Below are positions 43,571 to 54,883 of a stretch of 64,000 nt of DNA, piece after piece; the first letter of the stretch is position 1, and each line of letters begins with the position of its first letter. The translations under genes were made by a program, and so were the position numbers. Where the stretch lies: assembly GCF_013170705.1 (NCBI RefSeq), contig NZ_CP033334.1:1550001-1614000 (forward strand), in the 5' to 3' direction. The notes beneath the pieces were generated by a model. The model saw only the letters and a list, made by a program, of their open reading frames with translations, had not been told where the DNA came from and ran no database searches. This DNA comes from Mesorhizobium loti. Lineage in GTDB: Bacteria; Pseudomonadota; Alphaproteobacteria; Rhizobiales; Rhizobiaceae.

Positions 43571-44554
43571 ATGAGCGCTGTCCAGGAAGCCTTGCCAGCC
43601 GTCAGAGGTTCCCGCGATGCCACCGTTCGACGGTTCGCGCTGACCGACTCAATCTTCCACGCGACAACCCGCGCCGCCGCGATATTGGTGCTGGTGCTGC
43701 TTGGGGGCGTCGCGATCTCGCTGTTTGCCGGTTCCTGGCAAGCCCTGTCGACTTTCGGCTTTTCCTTCCTGACCAGCGAAAGCTGGAACCCGGTGACGGA
43801 GAAGTTCGGTGCGTTGGCCCCGATCTACGGCACCATCATCACCTCGGCAATCGCCATCCTGATCGCCGTGCCGCTTGGCATCGGCATCGCCATCTTCCTC
43901 ACCGAGCTCTGCCCGCGCCCGCTGCGGCGCCCGATCGGCATGGCGGTGGAATTGCTGGCCGGCATCCCTTCGATCATCTACGGTATCTGGGGCCTGTTCG
44001 TGCTGGCACCGTTCCTGCAGACGACGGTGCAGCCTTTCATTATCAGCGTGTTCCACGGTATTCCGGGCCTGAACGGCCTGTTCGCCGGCCCTCCTTATGG
44101 CATCGGCCTGCTGACCTCGGCGATGATCCTGGCCATCATGATCCTGCCTTTCATCACCTCGATCACCAAGGACGTGTTCGATACGGTGCCATCGGTGCTG
44201 AAGGAATCGGCCTATGGGATCGGCTGCACGACCTGGGAGGTCACGCGCCGGGTCGTCATTCCCTACACGCGCATAGGCATCATGGGCGGCGTCATGCTCG
44301 CTCTCGGCCGCGCGCTTGGTGAAACAATGGCGGTGACCTTCGTCATCGGCAACGCCCATCGCATCAGCACGTCGCTGTTCGCACCGGCAACGACCATCTC
44401 GGCGACCATCGCCAACGAATTCACCGAAGCCGTCGGCGATCTCTACACCTCCTCGCTGGTCGCGCTCGGCCTGATCCTGTTCGTTATCACCTTCCTGATC
44501 CTTGCCATCGCACGCTACATGCTGATGCGCATCGATGCCCGCACGGGAGCCTGA
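43571..44554 (+). CDS. pstC: Phosphate ABC transporter permease PstC
   Basis: A 327-residue inner-membrane protein with six membrane helices. The binding-protein-dependent permease motif is VPSVLKESAYGIGCTTWEVT with the EAA-like loop, and SAIAILIAVPLGIGIAIFLT, PSIIYGIWGLFVLAPFL, MALGRALGETMAVTFVIG-type sequence are typical PstC landmarks. The ATG at 43571 is preferred; a GTG at 43529 falls inside the upstream hairpin. The gene is followed by pstA after 3 bases. Confidence 0.94.
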   Translation: MSAVQEALPAVRGSRDATVRRFALTDSIFHATTRAAAILVLVLLGGVAISLFAGSWQALSTFGFSFLTSESWNPVTEKFGALAPIYGTIITSAIAILIAVPLGIGIAIFLTELCPRPLRRPIGMAVELLAGIPSIIYGIWGLFVLAPFLQTTVQPFIISVFHGIPGLNGLFAGPPYGIGLLTSAMILAIMILPFITSITKDVFDTVPSVLKESAYGIGCTTWEVTRRVVIPYTRIGIMGGVMLALGRALGETMAVTFVIGNAHRISTSLFAPATTISATIANEFTEAVGDLYTSSLVALGLILFVITFLILAIARYMLMRIDARTGA

Positions 44555-44557
44555 CCG

Positions 44558-45409
44558 ATGTCGACAGCCGCGTCGCTTCACCAAAGCCGCAAGCGCAAGA
44601 ATGGCGTGATGATGACGCTGTGCGTCATCGCCGCCGGCATCGGCCTTGCCTGGCTGGCGCTGATCCTCGGCGCACTGCTCTACAAGGGCCTGTCGGGGGT
44701 CTCGCTGTCGGTGTTCACCGAAATGACCCCGCCGCCCGGTGACGCCGGCGGCCTGCTCAACGCTATCTACGGCAGCATCGTGATGACCATCATCGGCATC
44801 ATCGTCGGCACGCCGATCGGCGTGCTGGCCGGCACCTACATGGCTGAATACGGCCGCTTCTCGAAGCTCACCACCGTGGTGCGCTTCATCAACGACATTC
44901 TTCTGTCGGCGCCATCGATCATCATCGGTCTGTTCGTCTACGAGCTGATGGTGCGGCCGATGGGGCATTTCTCGGCGATCGCCGGTGCCGTCGCGCTGGC
45001 CATCCTGGTCATCCCGGTCGTCGTGCGCACCACCGAGGACATGCTCAATCTGGTGCCGAACGCGTTGCGCGAAGCCGGCACCGCGATCGGCGCGCCGCGC
45101 TGGGTGGTCATCCGTTCGGTTGCCTATCGCGCGGCACTTTCGGGCATCGTCACCGGCATATTGCTGGCCATTGCCCGCATCTCCGGCGAGACCGCACCCC
45201 TTCTTTTCACGGCGCTGAACAACCAGTTCTGGTCCAGCAATCTCAACGCGCCGATGGCCAGCCTGCCAGTCACCATCTTCCAGTTCGCTCTCAGCCCCTA
45301 CGAGGAATGGCAGCAGCTGGCCTGGACCGGCGCACTCATAATCACATTGACGGTTCTCGCGCTCAGCATCTTTGCGCGCAGCCTGACAGGACGCAGAGAG
45401 GACAAATGA
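44558..45409 (+). CDS. pstA: Phosphate ABC transporter permease PstA
   Basis: A 283-residue partner permease. Six helices, with the EAA-like loop [20 protein letters not shown] and the conserved AYMAEYG-type segment ([20 protein letters not shown]), then [18 protein letters not shown] and [20 protein letters not shown]. The stop overlaps the pstB start (ATGA), so the two are translationally coupled. It forms the channel with PstC in the inner membrane. Confidence 0.95.
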   Translation: MSTAASLHQSRKRKNGVMMTLCVIAAGIGLAWLALILGALLYKGLSGVSLSVFTEMTPPPGDAGGLLNAIYGSIVMTIIGIIVGTPIGVLAGTYMAEYGRFSKLTTVVRFINDILLSAPSIIIGLFVYELMVRPMGHFSAIAGAVALAILVIPVVVRTTEDMLNLVPNALREAGTAIGAPRWVVIRSVAYRAALSGIVTGILLAIARISGETAPLLFTALNNQFWSSNLNAPMASLPVTIFQFALSPYEEWQQLAWTGALIITLTVLALSIFARSLTGRREDK

Positions 45410-46209
45410 GCCAGATGTTGTCTCCAGACATGACGATCGCCGCCGAGGCGGCGGCCAAGGCCAAGATCGAGGTCAAGAACCTCAACTTCTACTACGGCCA
45501 GTCGAAGGCGCTGAAGGATATCACGCTGTCGCTGCCCGAGCGCAGCGTCACCGCCTTCATCGGCCCTTCCGGCTGCGGAAAGTCGACGCTGCTGCGCGTC
45601 TTCAACCGCATCTACGAGCTCTACCCCAAGCAGACCGCCGAGGGCCAGGTGCTGCTCGACGGCCAGAACGTTCTCGACCGCTCGCAGGACCTCAACCTTT
45701 TGCGCACCAAGATCGGCATGGTGTTCCAGAAGCCGACGCCGTTCCCGATGTCGATTTATGAGAACATCGCCTTCGGCGTCAGGCTCTATGAGAAGATCAG
45801 CCAGGCCGAGATGGACGGCCGTGTCGAGCAGGCGCTGAAGCGCGCAGCCCTGTGGACGGAGGTCAAGGACAAGCTCAATGCCAGCGGCCTCAGCCTGTCG
45901 GGCGGCCAGCAGCAGCGGCTGTGCATCGCCCGCACGGTGGCGGTGAAGCCGGAGGTCATCCTGCTCGACGAGCCGGCCTCCGCGCTCGATCCGCTGTCGA
46001 CCGCCAAGATCGAGGAACTGATCGACGAGCTGCAAGCCGACTACACGATCGTCATCGTCACCCACAACATGCAGCAGGCGGCGCGCGTCTCGAAGCAGAC
46101 CGCCTTCATGTATCTGGGCGAACTGGTCGAATTCGACCGTACCGAGAAGATCTTCACGTCGCCCCGCGAAAAACGCACGCAAGACTACATCACCGGCCGC
46201 TTCGGCTGA
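45406..46209 (+). CDS. pstB: Phosphate ABC transporter ATP-binding protein PstB
   Basis: A 267-residue ABC ATPase. Walker [14 protein letters not shown]-loop [17 protein letters not shown], signature [16 protein letters not shown], Walker [13 protein letters not shown] and the H-loop [13 protein letters not shown] are all intact. The sequence [20 protein letters not shown] at the start of the domain and [18 protein letters not shown] at the end are typical of PstB. It powers phosphate import through PstCA and feeds into PhoU-dependent signalling. Overlap with pstA by 4 bases fixes the start. Confidence 0.97.
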   Translation: MSQMLSPDMTIAAEAAAKAKIEVKNLNFYYGQSKALKDITLSLPERSVTAFIGPSGCGKSTLLRVFNRIYELYPKQTAEGQVLLDGQNVLDRSQDLNLLRTKIGMVFQKPTPFPMSIYENIAFGVRLYEKISQAEMDGRVEQALKRAALWTEVKDKLNASGLSLSGGQQQRLCIARTVAVKPEVILLDEPASALDPLSTAKIEELIDELQADYTIVIVTHNMQQAARVSKQTAFMYLGELVEFDRTEKIFTSPREKRTQDYITGRFG

Positions 46210-46235
46210 TCGCACGCATTACGAGGACCAGGATC

Positions 46236-46943
46236 ATGGCCGAACACACAGTCGCAGCCTTCGACGAGGATCTCGGACAGATCAGCAGGCTGATCAGCGA
46301 CATGGGCGATCTCGCCGGCTCGATGGTCGGCGGTGCCACCAAGGCGCTGTTGAATTCCGACAATGCGCTGGCACAGCGCGTGGTCTCCGACGACGCCATC
46401 ATGGATGCACGCCAGCGCGAACTCGACGATCGCGCCATCACGCTGATCGCCAAGCGCCAGCCGATGGCCGACGATCTGCGCCATGTCGTCGGGTCGATCC
46501 GCATGGCCGGCGACCTCGAACGCATTGGCGACCTTGCCAAGAACATCGCCAAGCGCGTCGGCACCGTCGGTCTCGCCGCAACGCCGCGCGACCTGTCGCA
46601 TTCCATCGACGCCATGGCGCAACTGGTGCTGATCCAGGTGCAGGGCGTGATCGAGGAGTATGCGGCGCGCGATGCCGCCGCGCTTGCGAAGCTGCGCGCC
46701 GACGACGAACGCATCGACGTCAAATACACGTCGGTGTTCCGCGAACTCCTGACCTACATGATGGAAGATCCGCGCAACATCACCGCTTGCACGCATCTGT
46801 TGTTCTGCGCCAAGAATCTCGAACGCATCGGCGACCATGTGACCAACATCGCCGAGAACGCGTACTATGTCCTGACCGGCACGCAACTGCCCGCCAACCG
46901 CCCCAAACAGGACGAGACGGCGATGTCGGCGCCGGCGGCTTGA
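46236..46943 (+). CDS. phoU: Phosphate signalling protein PhoU
   Basis: A 235-residue, all-helical protein with two PhoU repeats: MGDLAGSMVGGATKALLNSD with LDDRAITLIAKRQPMADDLR, then DLKSIDAMAQLVLIQVQ-like helices and ITACTHLLFCAKNLERIGDH with VTNIAENAYYVLTG. The ERIGD and KNLERIGDHVTNI motifs bind metal clusters in the family. PhoU links the Pst transporter to the Pho two-component system and represses the regulon when phosphate is plentiful. It lies 26 bases after pstB. Confidence 0.95.
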   Translation: MAEHTVAAFDEDLGQISRLISDMGDLAGSMVGGATKALLNSDNALAQRVVSDDAIMDARQRELDDRAITLIAKRQPMADDLRHVVGSIRMAGDLERIGDLAKNIAKRVGTVGLAATPRDLSHSIDAMAQLVLIQVQGVIEEYAARDAAALAKLRADDERIDVKYTSVFRELLTYMMEDPRNITACTHLLFCAKNLERIGDHVTNIAENAYYVLTGTQLPANRPKQDETAMSAPAA

Positions 46944-46962
46944 CGCAAGAGGTGACCAATCG

Positions 46963-47652
46963 ATGATCGCGCCACGCATTATGGTGGTGGAGGATGAGGA
47001 GCCGCTGGGAGTGCTGCTCCGTTACAATCTTGAATCCGAAGGCTACCAGGTCGAGGTGGTGCCGCGCGGCGACGAGGCTGAAATCCGCCTGCAGGAGAAC
47101 GTGCCCGACCTTCTGGTGCTCGACTGGATGGTGCCGGCGGTGTCCGGCATCGAACTCTGTCGGCGCCTGCGCATGCGGCCCGAGACCGAACGGCTGCCGA
47201 TCATCATGCTGACGGCGCGCGGCGAGGAGAGCGACCGCGTGCGCGGCCTTTCGACCGGTGCTGACGACTATCTGGTCAAGCCGTTCTCGACGCCGGAATT
47301 CATGGCCCGCGTCAAGGCGCTGCTGCGCCGCGCCAAGCCGGAAGTGCTGTCCAGCGTGCTCAAGGTCGGCGACATCGTGCTCGACCGTGAATCGCACCGG
47401 GTCTACCGCAAGAAGAGCGAGATCCGGCTTGGGCCGACCGAATTCCGCCTTCTGGAATTCATGATGCGCCATCCCGGCCGCGTGTTCTCGCGCAGTCAAC
47501 TGCTCGACAATGTCTGGGGTGAGACGATCTATATCGACGAGCGCACCGTGGATGTGCATGTCGGCCGCCTGCGCAAGGCGGTCAACAATGGCCGCATGCC
47601 CGACGTCATCCGCACCATCCGTGGGGCAGGCTACGCGATCCGTGAGGATTAG
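46963..47652 (+). CDS. phoB: Phosphate regulon response regulator PhoB
   Basis: A 229-residue OmpR-family regulator. The receiver domain has MVVEDEEPLGVLLRYNLESE, phospho-acceptor Asp54 in LLVLDWMVPAVSG, and DDYLVKPFSTPEFMARVKAL with the conserved Lys. The winged-helix DNA-binding domain shows IRLGPTEFRLLEFMMRHPGR, FSRSQLLDNVWGETIYIDER and TVDVHVGRLRKAVN. It binds Pho boxes like that before pstS. No phoR gene is found in the same block; 20 bases separate it from phoU. Confidence 0.95.
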   Translation: MIAPRIMVVEDEEPLGVLLRYNLESEGYQVEVVPRGDEAEIRLQENVPDLLVLDWMVPAVSGIELCRRLRMRPETERLPIIMLTARGEESDRVRGLSTGADDYLVKPFSTPEFMARVKALLRRAKPEVLSSVLKVGDIVLDRESHRVYRKKSEIRLGPTEFRLLEFMMRHPGRVFSRSQLLDNVWGETIYIDERTVDVHVGRLRKAVNNGRMPDVIRTIRGAGYAIRED

Positions 47653-47732
47653 GTCCTTGGCGCGGAAGCGTTGACGGGTTGCATCCGCTCCCGGATAGAA
47701 CGCATTTGGTGTTGGCTCAGAGCTTATGGCTT

Positions 47733-47788
47733 CGTCATCCCAGGGTCTCCGCGACGGAGCTTCGCTCCTGCTCCGCCCAGGGATGACG
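47733..47788. repeat. Palindromic dispersed repeat CGTCATCCCAGGG...CCCAGGGATGACG
   Basis: Inverted ends CGTCATCCC and GGGATGACG enclose a core with GGAGCTTCGCTCC, a further small hairpin. It fills the gap between phoB and the convergent ROK gene and may act as a shared transcription end. The class is widespread in Mesorhizobium. Confidence 0.72.
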
Positions 47789-47848
47789 ACCTCGAGGGGG
47801 CTCGGCCAATCTCCAGCGCTGATCTGTGGGATCGGCACAGGAGTTCGC

Positions 47849-49093
47849 TCAAGCCACATTCTTCCCAGCACTCCCTCTCGCCTGCACGCCCGGCGCGAAG
47901 ATTTCCTGATCGACGAAGGTCAGTGCGCGCATGGCACAGCCCTCGCGGATCAGGGGCAGCTCGTTCGGTTCGGTGTCGAACGAAATCGATTTCGAGTGCT
48001 GGCCGCCAGCGGTCTGGGCAATCGCCTCGCGCAATGCCGGCTCGATCAGGTCGAAGGCGGCGGCGCTGACGCCGACCATGGCCACGGGGGCGGGATCGAT
48101 CAGCGCGAACAGGCTGCCGAGGCCGTAACCCAGTGCTTCCCCGGCCTTGCGATAGGCTTCGCGCTCGGGCCCGGCCCGTTCTCGTGCCGTGGCGGCGAGC
48201 GCCCGCATCTGCGCATCGCTGACATCGGCGACCGGCTCGGTGTCCTCGCCAAGCTGCCTGGCATTGCGCCAGATGGCGTAGTTGCCGGCATAAGCCTCGA
48301 CGCACCCGCGCCGCCCGCATCGGCAGAGCGCGCCGCCTGGCCGATGGATCATGTGGCCGAACTCGCCGCCCGACGAATGGGTGCCGGTGAACAACTCGCC
48401 CTTCAGCACCAGGCCCATGCCGATGCCGTGCGACAAAAGGATGGCGATGAAGTCGTCGCGGTAGCGTTCGGGGTCGCGCCAGCGCAGCGCCACGGCCATC
48501 ATGTTGCAGTCGTTCTCCATGGTGGCCGGGATGCCGAACTCGGCTTCCAGTATGTCGGCGAAGGCGATATCGGTCTGCGGCGTGATCGGCGACCACAGCA
48601 TGGCCCTGGCCTCGGTGTCGGTGATGCCCTGGATCGCCAGTGCGATGCGGGCGACGCTGCGCACGTCGATATCGGGATCCTCGAGGCGGCGCCGTACAAT
48701 GGCGACGCATTCACCGATCAGCGCCTCACGCGACATGGTCAGCGTGTCCAGCCGGCGCTGTTCCTCCGATATCACCTGGCCGGCATAGTCGATGACGGCG
48801 ACGGACAGGAAATTCAGCGACAGCACCACGGTCATGATGGCCGCGGCCTCCGGGTTGAGGCCGAGGCCGACCTGTGGCCGGCCGCGTTTGAGCGCACCGG
48901 CCTCGCTCGGCTTGCCCTCGGCCAGGATGCCTTCGCCGATCAGGTCGGAAGAGATCGCCGATATGGTCGAATGGCTGAGGCCGGTGGTCGCGGCGATCTC
49001 GGTGCGCGACGGTTGGCCGGCCCGGCGCACGGCCGCAATCACCATGGCGCGGTTGCGCCGGCGCAGATCGTCGTGGCGGATTCCGACCGACAT
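47849..49093 (-). CDS. ROK-family transcriptional regulator (NagC/XylR type)
   Basis: A 414-residue regulator. The N-terminal winged HTH spans about residues 10-75 ([19 protein letters not shown], then [14 protein letters not shown]). The ROK domain carries [33 protein letters not shown] and the zinc motif [17 protein letters not shown]. The AQSP-type sugar phosphate catalytic residues are degenerate, as in repressors. It is divergent from the xylF-type gene, so control of that transporter by the bound sugar is the natural inference. The ATG at 49093 is used; a start four codons upstream is also open. Confidence 0.88.
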   Translation of the reverse strand: MSVGIRHDDLRRRNRAMVIAAVRRAGQPSRTEIAATTGLSHSTISAISSDLIGEGILAEGKPSEAGALKRGRPQVGLGLNPEAAAIMTVVLSLNFLSVAVIDYAGQVISEEQRRLDTLTMSREALIGECVAIVRRRLEDPDIDVRSVARIALAIQGITDTEARAMLWSPITPQTDIAFADILEAEFGIPATMENDCNMMAVALRWRDPERYRDDFIAILLSHGIGMGLVLKGELFTGTHSSGGEFGHMIHRPGGALCRCGRRGCVEAYAGNYAIWRNARQLGEDTEPVADVSDAQMRALAATARERAGPEREAYRKAGEALGYGLGSLFALIDPAPVAMVGVSAAAFDLIEPALREAIAQTAGGQHSKSISFDTEPNELPLIREGCAMRALTFVDQEIFAPGVQARGSAGKNVA

Positions 49094-49193
49094 ACTTTCC
49101 CACATCCTCCCGGTCGCCGCGGTTCTTCCTGCCCCTCGAACACTGCCGGCAACCGGGACAAATACTGGCAGAAGCGGATGGTGCTGTCATTTA

Positions 49194-49302
49194 TTTATTG
49201 CGGGGCTCGAAAAAAAGTCCGCGACACCTCAATATCCATCAGAATCGATGTTGACAGCGTTTCGACGATGGACCAGTATTTTTTTTGAGGCTCGAAAAAA
49301 TA
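49194..49302 (+). promoter_or_regulatory. Promoter and repeated GGCTCGAAAAAA operator candidate of the sugar transporter
   Basis: GGCTCGAAAAAA occurs at 49204-49215 and 49289-49300. The second copy sits in an imperfect palindrome (TTTTTTGAG/CTCGAAAAAA). Between them, TTGACA (49251-49256) and CAGTAT (49274-49279) at 17-base spacing form a good promoter for the downstream genes, with the second operator just past the start region. Binding by the divergent ROK protein is inferred. Confidence 0.55.
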
Positions 49303-49364
49303 GAGCCTCTGTGCCGGCCTTCGGGTCAGTTTGGTCGCGCCATACGCGGCGCAGGGAGGATATC

Positions 49365-50405
49365 ATGAAGAGATTCACGGCCGCCATCCTGGCGGGTGTC
49401 GCCATGTCGCTGACGCTTGCGTCGGTCGCGCAGGCGAAGGACAAGGTCATCGGTGTTTCGTGGTCGAACTTCCAGGAAGAGCGCTGGAAAACCGACGAGG
49501 CCGCCATGAAGAAGGCGATCGAGGCCGCCGGCGACAAGTACATTTCCGCCGATGCGCAGTCCAATCCCGGCAAGCAGCTTACCGATGTCGAGAGCCTGAT
49601 CTCGCAGGGCGCCAACTCGCTGATCATCCTGGCGCAGGATGCTTCGGCGATCGGCCCGGCGGTGCAGAAAGCACTGGACGAAGGCATTCCGGTCGTCGGC
49701 TATGACCGACTGATCGAGAACAAGGACGTCTTCTACCTGACCTTCGACAACAAGGAAGTCGGTCGCTTGCAGGCCAGCGCGGTGTTCAAGGTCAAGCCGG
49801 AAGGCAACTATGTCTTCATCAAGGGCTCGGGAGCCGATCCGAATGCCGATTTCCTGTTCTCGGGCTCGATGGAAGTGCTCAAGGCGGCCATCGACAGCGG
49901 CAAGATCAAGAATGTCGGCGAGGCCTATACGGACGGCTGGCTGCCCGCCAACGCCCAGAAGAACATGGAACAGTTCCTGACGGCCAACGACAACAAGGTC
50001 GATGCCGTGGTTGCCGCCAATGACGGCACCGCAGGCGGTGTCGTCGCGGCGCTGACGGCGCAAGGCCTTGCCGGTACCGTGCCGGTGTCGGGCCAGGACG
50101 GCGATCATGCCGCGCTGAACCGCATCGCGCTCGGCACCCAGACCGTGTCGGTGTGGAAGGACGCGCGCGAGCTCGGCAAGAATGCCGCCGAGATCGCCTC
50201 GCAGCTGGCTGACGGCAAGAAGATGACCGACATTGCCGGTGTGAAGGATTTCACGACACCTGGTGGCAACACCGTCAAGTCGCTGTTCCTGACCCCTGTC
50301 GCCATCACCAAGGACAATCTCAATCTCGTCATCGATGCCGGCTGGATCAAGAAGGACGAAGTCTGCGCGGGCGTCGCCGCCGGCAGCGTCGCGGCCTGCA
50401 ACTAG
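49365..50405 (+). CDS. xylF: Sugar ABC transporter substrate-binding protein, XylF type
   Basis: A 346-residue periplasmic protein. The signal peptide [20 protein letters not shown] ends near AQA-KD. The type-1 binding fold shows [60 protein letters not shown] and [20 protein letters not shown]. Most resembles XylF, so D-xylose (or a related pentose) is the likely ligand; the symbol is by similarity. Two Cys near the C-terminus may pair ([14 protein letters not shown]). A GGGAGGATATC ribosome site precedes the ATG. Confidence 0.87.
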   Translation: MKRFTAAILAGVAMSLTLASVAQAKDKVIGVSWSNFQEERWKTDEAAMKKAIEAAGDKYISADAQSNPGKQLTDVESLISQGANSLIILAQDASAIGPAVQKALDEGIPVVGYDRLIENKDVFYLTFDNKEVGRLQASAVFKVKPEGNYVFIKGSGADPNADFLFSGSMEVLKAAIDSGKIKNVGEAYTDGWLPANAQKNMEQFLTANDNKVDAVVAANDGTAGGVVAALTAQGLAGTVPVSGQDGDHAALNRIALGTQTVSVWKDARELGKNAAEIASQLADGKKMTDIAGVKDFTTPGGNTVKSLFLTPVAITKDNLNLVIDAGWIKKDEVCAGVAAGSVAACN

Positions 50406-50430
50406 AACGGCGCAGCACGGTTCGACATCG

Positions 50431-50460
50431 ACGCCGCGGCCCAAAAGCCGCGGCGTTTTC
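50431..50460 (+). terminator. Hairpin between xylF and xylH (attenuator)
   Basis: The 10-bp stem ACGCCGCGGC/GCCGCGGCGT with loop CCAAAA is followed by TTTTC. It lies 25 bases after the xylF stop and probably ends most transcripts so that the binding protein is made in excess. Confidence 0.82.
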
Positions 50461-50550
50461 TCAAAAAAATTTGTGTTTCCGCCTCAGGCGGATAGCTTCT
50501 AGGCTGCGTTCCGGCATCCGTGCCGGATGGCCGGCCGGTGGGAGGAAATC

Positions 50551-51903
50551 ATGACCGACACGACGTCCAACCCGCAGGTCGACACCGCGCGTGCGTCGGA
50601 GCTTGGCGCGGTTGCCCGGTTCCTGAAGGCAACCGAGATCGACACCCGCATGCTCGGCATGATCGGTGCCCTGTTGCTGATCTGGGTCGGGCTGCACGTG
50701 ATTTCGAGTCTGCGTCTGGGCGTCAATCCGCTCGATTTCGACAGCCGCACCTTTCTCACTCCGCGCAATCTGTGGAACCTGTCGGTGCAGACCTCCGCGG
50801 TCGCCATCATGGCCTGCGGCATGGTGCTGGTCATAGTCATGCGCAATATCGACCTGTCCGTCGGCTCCGCCGAGGGCTTGATCGGCATGGTCATGGGCTT
50901 TGCCCAGGTGCATTTCCTGGTCCGGTTCGTCGGGCTTGAACTCGGCAATCCGTGGATCTGGGTTCTGGCGCTGGTCATCGGGCTGGCGCTCGGGCTGCTG
51001 ATCGGCGCTTTCCAGGGTTTCATCATCGCCTATCTCGAAGTGCCGGCCTTCATCGTCACGCTGGGCGGCCTGCTGGTCTGGCGCGGTGCCGCCTGGTGGG
51101 TCACGTCAGGCCAGACCGTGGCCCCGCTCGACGCCACGTTCCAGCTGATGGGCGGCGGCCCGGCCGGATCGATCGGCGCCACCTGGAGCTGGATCGTCGG
51201 CATCGTCGCCTGCCTCGCCGTCGTGTTTGCACTGTTCAACGGGCGGGTGCAGCGCAAGCGCTTCCGCTTCCCGTTGCGCCCGGTCTGGGCCGAGACGCTG
51301 CTTGGCACCGTCACCTGCGCCGTCATCATGGGCGCGGTGTGGCTGGCCAATTCCTATCCGTGGCCCATCGGCATCGTGAACAGATACGCCGCCGCCAACA
51401 ACATCACCGTGCCCGAGGGTGGCCTGTTCATCGCCCACGGCATTGCCATCCCGGTGCTGATGGCGATCGCCGTCGGGCTGATCATGACCTTCATCACCAA
51501 CCGCACCCGTTTCGGCCGCTATGTCTTTGCCATCGGCGGCAACCCGGAGGCCGCCAACCTGGCCGGCATCAACACGCGCTGGATCACCATGAAGGTGTTC
51601 ATGATCATGGGCGTGCTGGCCACGATCGCCGCCGCGATCTCGTCTGCCCGGCAGAACTCGTCGACCAACGTGCTTGGCACATTGGACGAGCTGCTTGTCA
51701 TCGCCGCCGCCGTCATCGGCGGCACGTCGCTGGCCGGCGGCTCGGGAACGATCATCGGCGCCATGCTCGGAGCGTTGCTGATGCAGTCGCTGCAGTCCGG
51801 CATGGTGCTGCTCGGCGTCGACTCGCCCCTGCAGAGCATCGTCGTCGGCGCCGTTCTGGTTATCGCCGTCTGGCTCGACACCGTCTACCGCAAGCGGGTT
51901 TAG
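50551..51903 (+). CDS. xylH: Sugar ABC transporter permease, XylH type
   Basis: A 450-residue membrane protein of the RbsC/XylH family with at least ten hydrophobic segments. Typical sequence: [60 protein letters not shown] and [21 protein letters not shown] cytoplasmic N-terminus of about 30 residues and an extra segment about 220-260 match XylH rather than shorter RbsC. The ATG at 50551 (MTDTTSNPQ) has the strong GGAGGAAATC site. Confidence 0.88.
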   Translation: MTDTTSNPQVDTARASELGAVARFLKATEIDTRMLGMIGALLLIWVGLHVISSLRLGVNPLDFDSRTFLTPRNLWNLSVQTSAVAIMACGMVLVIVMRNIDLSVGSAEGLIGMVMGFAQVHFLVRFVGLELGNPWIWVLALVIGLALGLLIGAFQGFIIAYLEVPAFIVTLGGLLVWRGAAWWVTSGQTVAPLDATFQLMGGGPAGSIGATWSWIVGIVACLAVVFALFNGRVQRKRFRFPLRPVWAETLLGTVTCAVIMGAVWLANSYPWPIGIVNRYAAANNITVPEGGLFIAHGIAIPVLMAIAVGLIMTFITNRTRFGRYVFAIGGNPEAANLAGINTRWITMKVFMIMGVLATIAAAISSARQNSSTNVLGTLDELLVIAAAVIGGTSLAGGSGTIIGAMLGALLMQSLQSGMVLLGVDSPLQSIVVGAVLVIAVWLDTVYRKRV

Positions 51904-51916
51904 GGGGAGAAAGACC

Positions 51917-52720
<804 letters not shown>

Positions 52721-52869
52721 GGGCTTTCGGCGGGTGGCATTGCTCTCCCGCGCGTCCCCGTTGCCGCTCACGTGATGTGCCAGTGATCGCGATGGGTTGG
52801 CCTTGCCATTGTGTTGGCCCGGCGACTTGCCCATAAAGGTCCGGTATTGCTCATGGACCGCATCATCCG

Positions 52870-54510
52870 TTGAAGAAACTTTTTCCGATTGTCGCGTTCA
52901 TCGCCGTTGCGCTGATCAGCATGACCATGGCGGGGTTCGCCTATTTCGCGACGCAGGAAGCGGCCCGCATCAAGTTCGAGGCGGCGGCCGATGACGCACT
53001 CAACCGGATCGAGAGCCGTATCGACCTGCATTTGTCGCTGCTGCGGTCGACGCAGGCCCTGTTCGACGCCCGCAATGGCGACATCTCCCAGAACGAGTTC
53101 AAGGCCTTCTTCAACGCGCTGGATGTCGACACCAATTTCGCCGGCCTGCGCGGCATCGGCTTCCTCAGGCTGGTCAAGACGGGCGATGAGGCAGCTGTCG
53201 AACGCGACATCCTGCATGATTTTGGCGCCAGCCATCCGGTCTATCCGGAGACGACGCAGCCCTGGCGGGCGCCCATCATGCTCTTCGAGCCGATGGACCC
53301 GTCCAACCAGGCCGGCATCGGCTACGATATGTTCAGCGAACCAGTGCGGCGCGCGGCGATAGAGAAGGCGATGGCCGATGACCAGCAGCACGCGAGCGGG
53401 CTGGTGCAACTGGGCCAGGGCACGGGCGCCACGCGGACCTTCACCGGCTTCCTGGTCTTTGTCCGGCTTAATGTCGAAACAGCGCCGGAGGTCATCAACG
53501 CATCGCGTTCCTCGACCGCGGGCTTTCTCTACGCGGCCTTCCGCGCCCGCGACTTGTTCCAGATCGCGCTCAGCCGTGCGCCGCTATTACCGGTCAACAC
53601 GGAAATCTATGACGGTGCGGTGAACAGCGACAATCTCCTGTTCCAGTCGGAGACGCCGCCGGTTTCGTCCTTTGGCGATCGGCTGCTGGTCACCCGCAAG
53701 ATCACGGTGGCCGGCCGGCCGTGGACGGTATTGTTCAGGCCGACCAGCGCCTTCTCGCAGCCGTCGTCGCGCGCCATTCCGGTGATGCTGGGGCTGTTCG
53801 GCCTGCTGGCGGCGGGCGCCATCGCGCTGGTGGCGCGCTATCAGGAACGTGCCTATGAGGCGGCATCGCGCTTGCACGAGACGACGGAGAAGAGCCTGCT
53901 CGAAAAGGACCTGATGCTGCAGGAGATGAAGCATCGCATCAAGAATTCGATCACCAGAGTGCTGGCGATCGCGCGGCAGACAGCTTCGCGAGCGACCGAT
54001 GTCAACGAGTTTTCGGCGTCCTTCTCGGCCAGGCTGCAGGCGATGGCCGCTTCCCAGGACATGCTGACGCGTTCGCGCTGGCAGAAGGCGGATCTCGCTG
54101 ATCTCCTGCGCATCGAACTTGGCCAGGTGTTCGGCAAGGACCTGCCGGAGGGGTTGCTGACGGGGCCCGAGGTGCTGCTCGACGAGACCACGACGCAGGC
54201 GCTTGGCCTCACCTTCCATGAACTGGCGACCAATGCGCTGAAATACGGTGAAGTGGGCAATTCCGCCAGTTCGCACCGAAGTGACTGGGCGCTCAAAGTG
54301 GACTGGTCGCTGGAAGGGCGGGGGCGCGAGCGGACGCTGGCGCTGAACTGGCGAGAGGCCGGGAAGAAAAAGGTCGAAGCGCCGGCCGAGACCGGATTTG
54401 GTACCAAGCTGATCGACCTCAATGTCACGCGCGAGTTGCGCGGCACGATCAAGCGCGATTTTCAGGCCGATGGTTTGAAGGTGGAAATAAGAATTCCGCT
54501 CACTGGTTGA
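52870..54510 (+). CDS. CHASE-domain sensor histidine kinase, HWE/HisKA_2 type
   Basis: A 546-residue membrane kinase. Membrane helix one (FPIVAFIAVALISMTMAGFA) and a second near residue 305-325 bound a periplasmic CHASE domain (LLRSTQALFDARNGDISQNE, then GLRGIGFLRLVKTGDEAAVE and PSNQAGIGYDMFSEPVRRAA). The kinase core has the HWE-type H-box with His355 (EMKHRIKNSITRVLAIARQT) and FHELATNALKYGEVGN, then GFGTKLIDLNVTREL. CHASE domains bind small diffusible ligands. Start is TTG at 52870, directly before MKKLFPIV; no ATG fits. It sits near the PhyR module, whose known activators are kinases of this class. Confidence 0.87.
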   Translation: MKKLFPIVAFIAVALISMTMAGFAYFATQEAARIKFEAAADDALNRIESRIDLHLSLLRSTQALFDARNGDISQNEFKAFFNALDVDTNFAGLRGIGFLRLVKTGDEAAVERDILHDFGASHPVYPETTQPWRAPIMLFEPMDPSNQAGIGYDMFSEPVRRAAIEKAMADDQQHASGLVQLGQGTGATRTFTGFLVFVRLNVETAPEVINASRSSTAGFLYAAFRARDLFQIALSRAPLLPVNTEIYDGAVNSDNLLFQSETPPVSSFGDRLLVTRKITVAGRPWTVLFRPTSAFSQPSSRAIPVMLGLFGLLAAGAIALVARYQERAYEAASRLHETTEKSLLEKDLMLQEMKHRIKNSITRVLAIARQTASRATDVNEFSASFSARLQAMAASQDMLTRSRWQKADLADLLRIELGQVFGKDLPEGLLTGPEVLLDETTTQALGLTFHELATNALKYGEVGNSASSHRSDWALKVDWSLEGRGRERTLALNWREAGKKKVEAPAETGFGTKLIDLNVTRELRGTIKRDFQADGLKVEIRIPLTG

Positions 54511-54608
54511 CGCCAATGGTCGCGCCGATGGCGATGGAATGTGCCCGCACATGCAAAATCCGGAGGCCGGCGGGCCGGCCTCCGGATCGTAGCTCGACTA
54601 TCGCCGAA

Positions 54609-54854
54609 TCAGTTGCAGCGGGCCGTGTAAATCCGGCCGTGACGGTCGCGATACTGGCAATAGCCGTTGCGCAGGTTGCGAACCAGCAAGCCCGATCCGG
54701 CACCGACAGCCGCACCGATCAGGGCACCCTTGCCGCCGCCGACCAGGCCGCCAATGCCAGCACCAATCAAGGTGCCGCCAGCCACGTCCTTCTCGGTCGA
54801 GGTGCAGCCGCTGAGAGCGGCAACCGCAACCATCGCAATAATCATCTTCCGCAT
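54609..54854 (-). CDS. Glycine-zipper lipoprotein (81 aa)
   Basis: A lipoprotein signal (MRKMIIAMVAVAALSGCTST, lipobox LSGC) is followed by glycine-zipper repeats GTLIGAGIGGLVGGGKGALI and GAAVGAGSGLLV, then a short basic Cys-containing tail (GYCQYRDRHGRIYTARC). Such proteins associate with the outer membrane as small envelope proteins of the YMGG/Omp-like stress type. A 26-bp tandem repeat lies 30-80 bases upstream in the promoter zone. A longer start at 54869 is possible. Confidence 0.8.
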   Translation of the reverse strand: MRKMIIAMVAVAALSGCTSTEKDVAGGTLIGAGIGGLVGGGKGALIGAAVGAGSGLLVRNLRNGYCQYRDRHGRIYTARCN

Positions 54855-54883
54855 CGAGTCACTCCTCACTTTGTGTCCACACT

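Noticed and set aside
47653..47848. Third gene of the Pho two-component pair (phoR) after phoB
   Set aside because: The interval only holds a palindromic repeat and the end of the convergent ROK gene.
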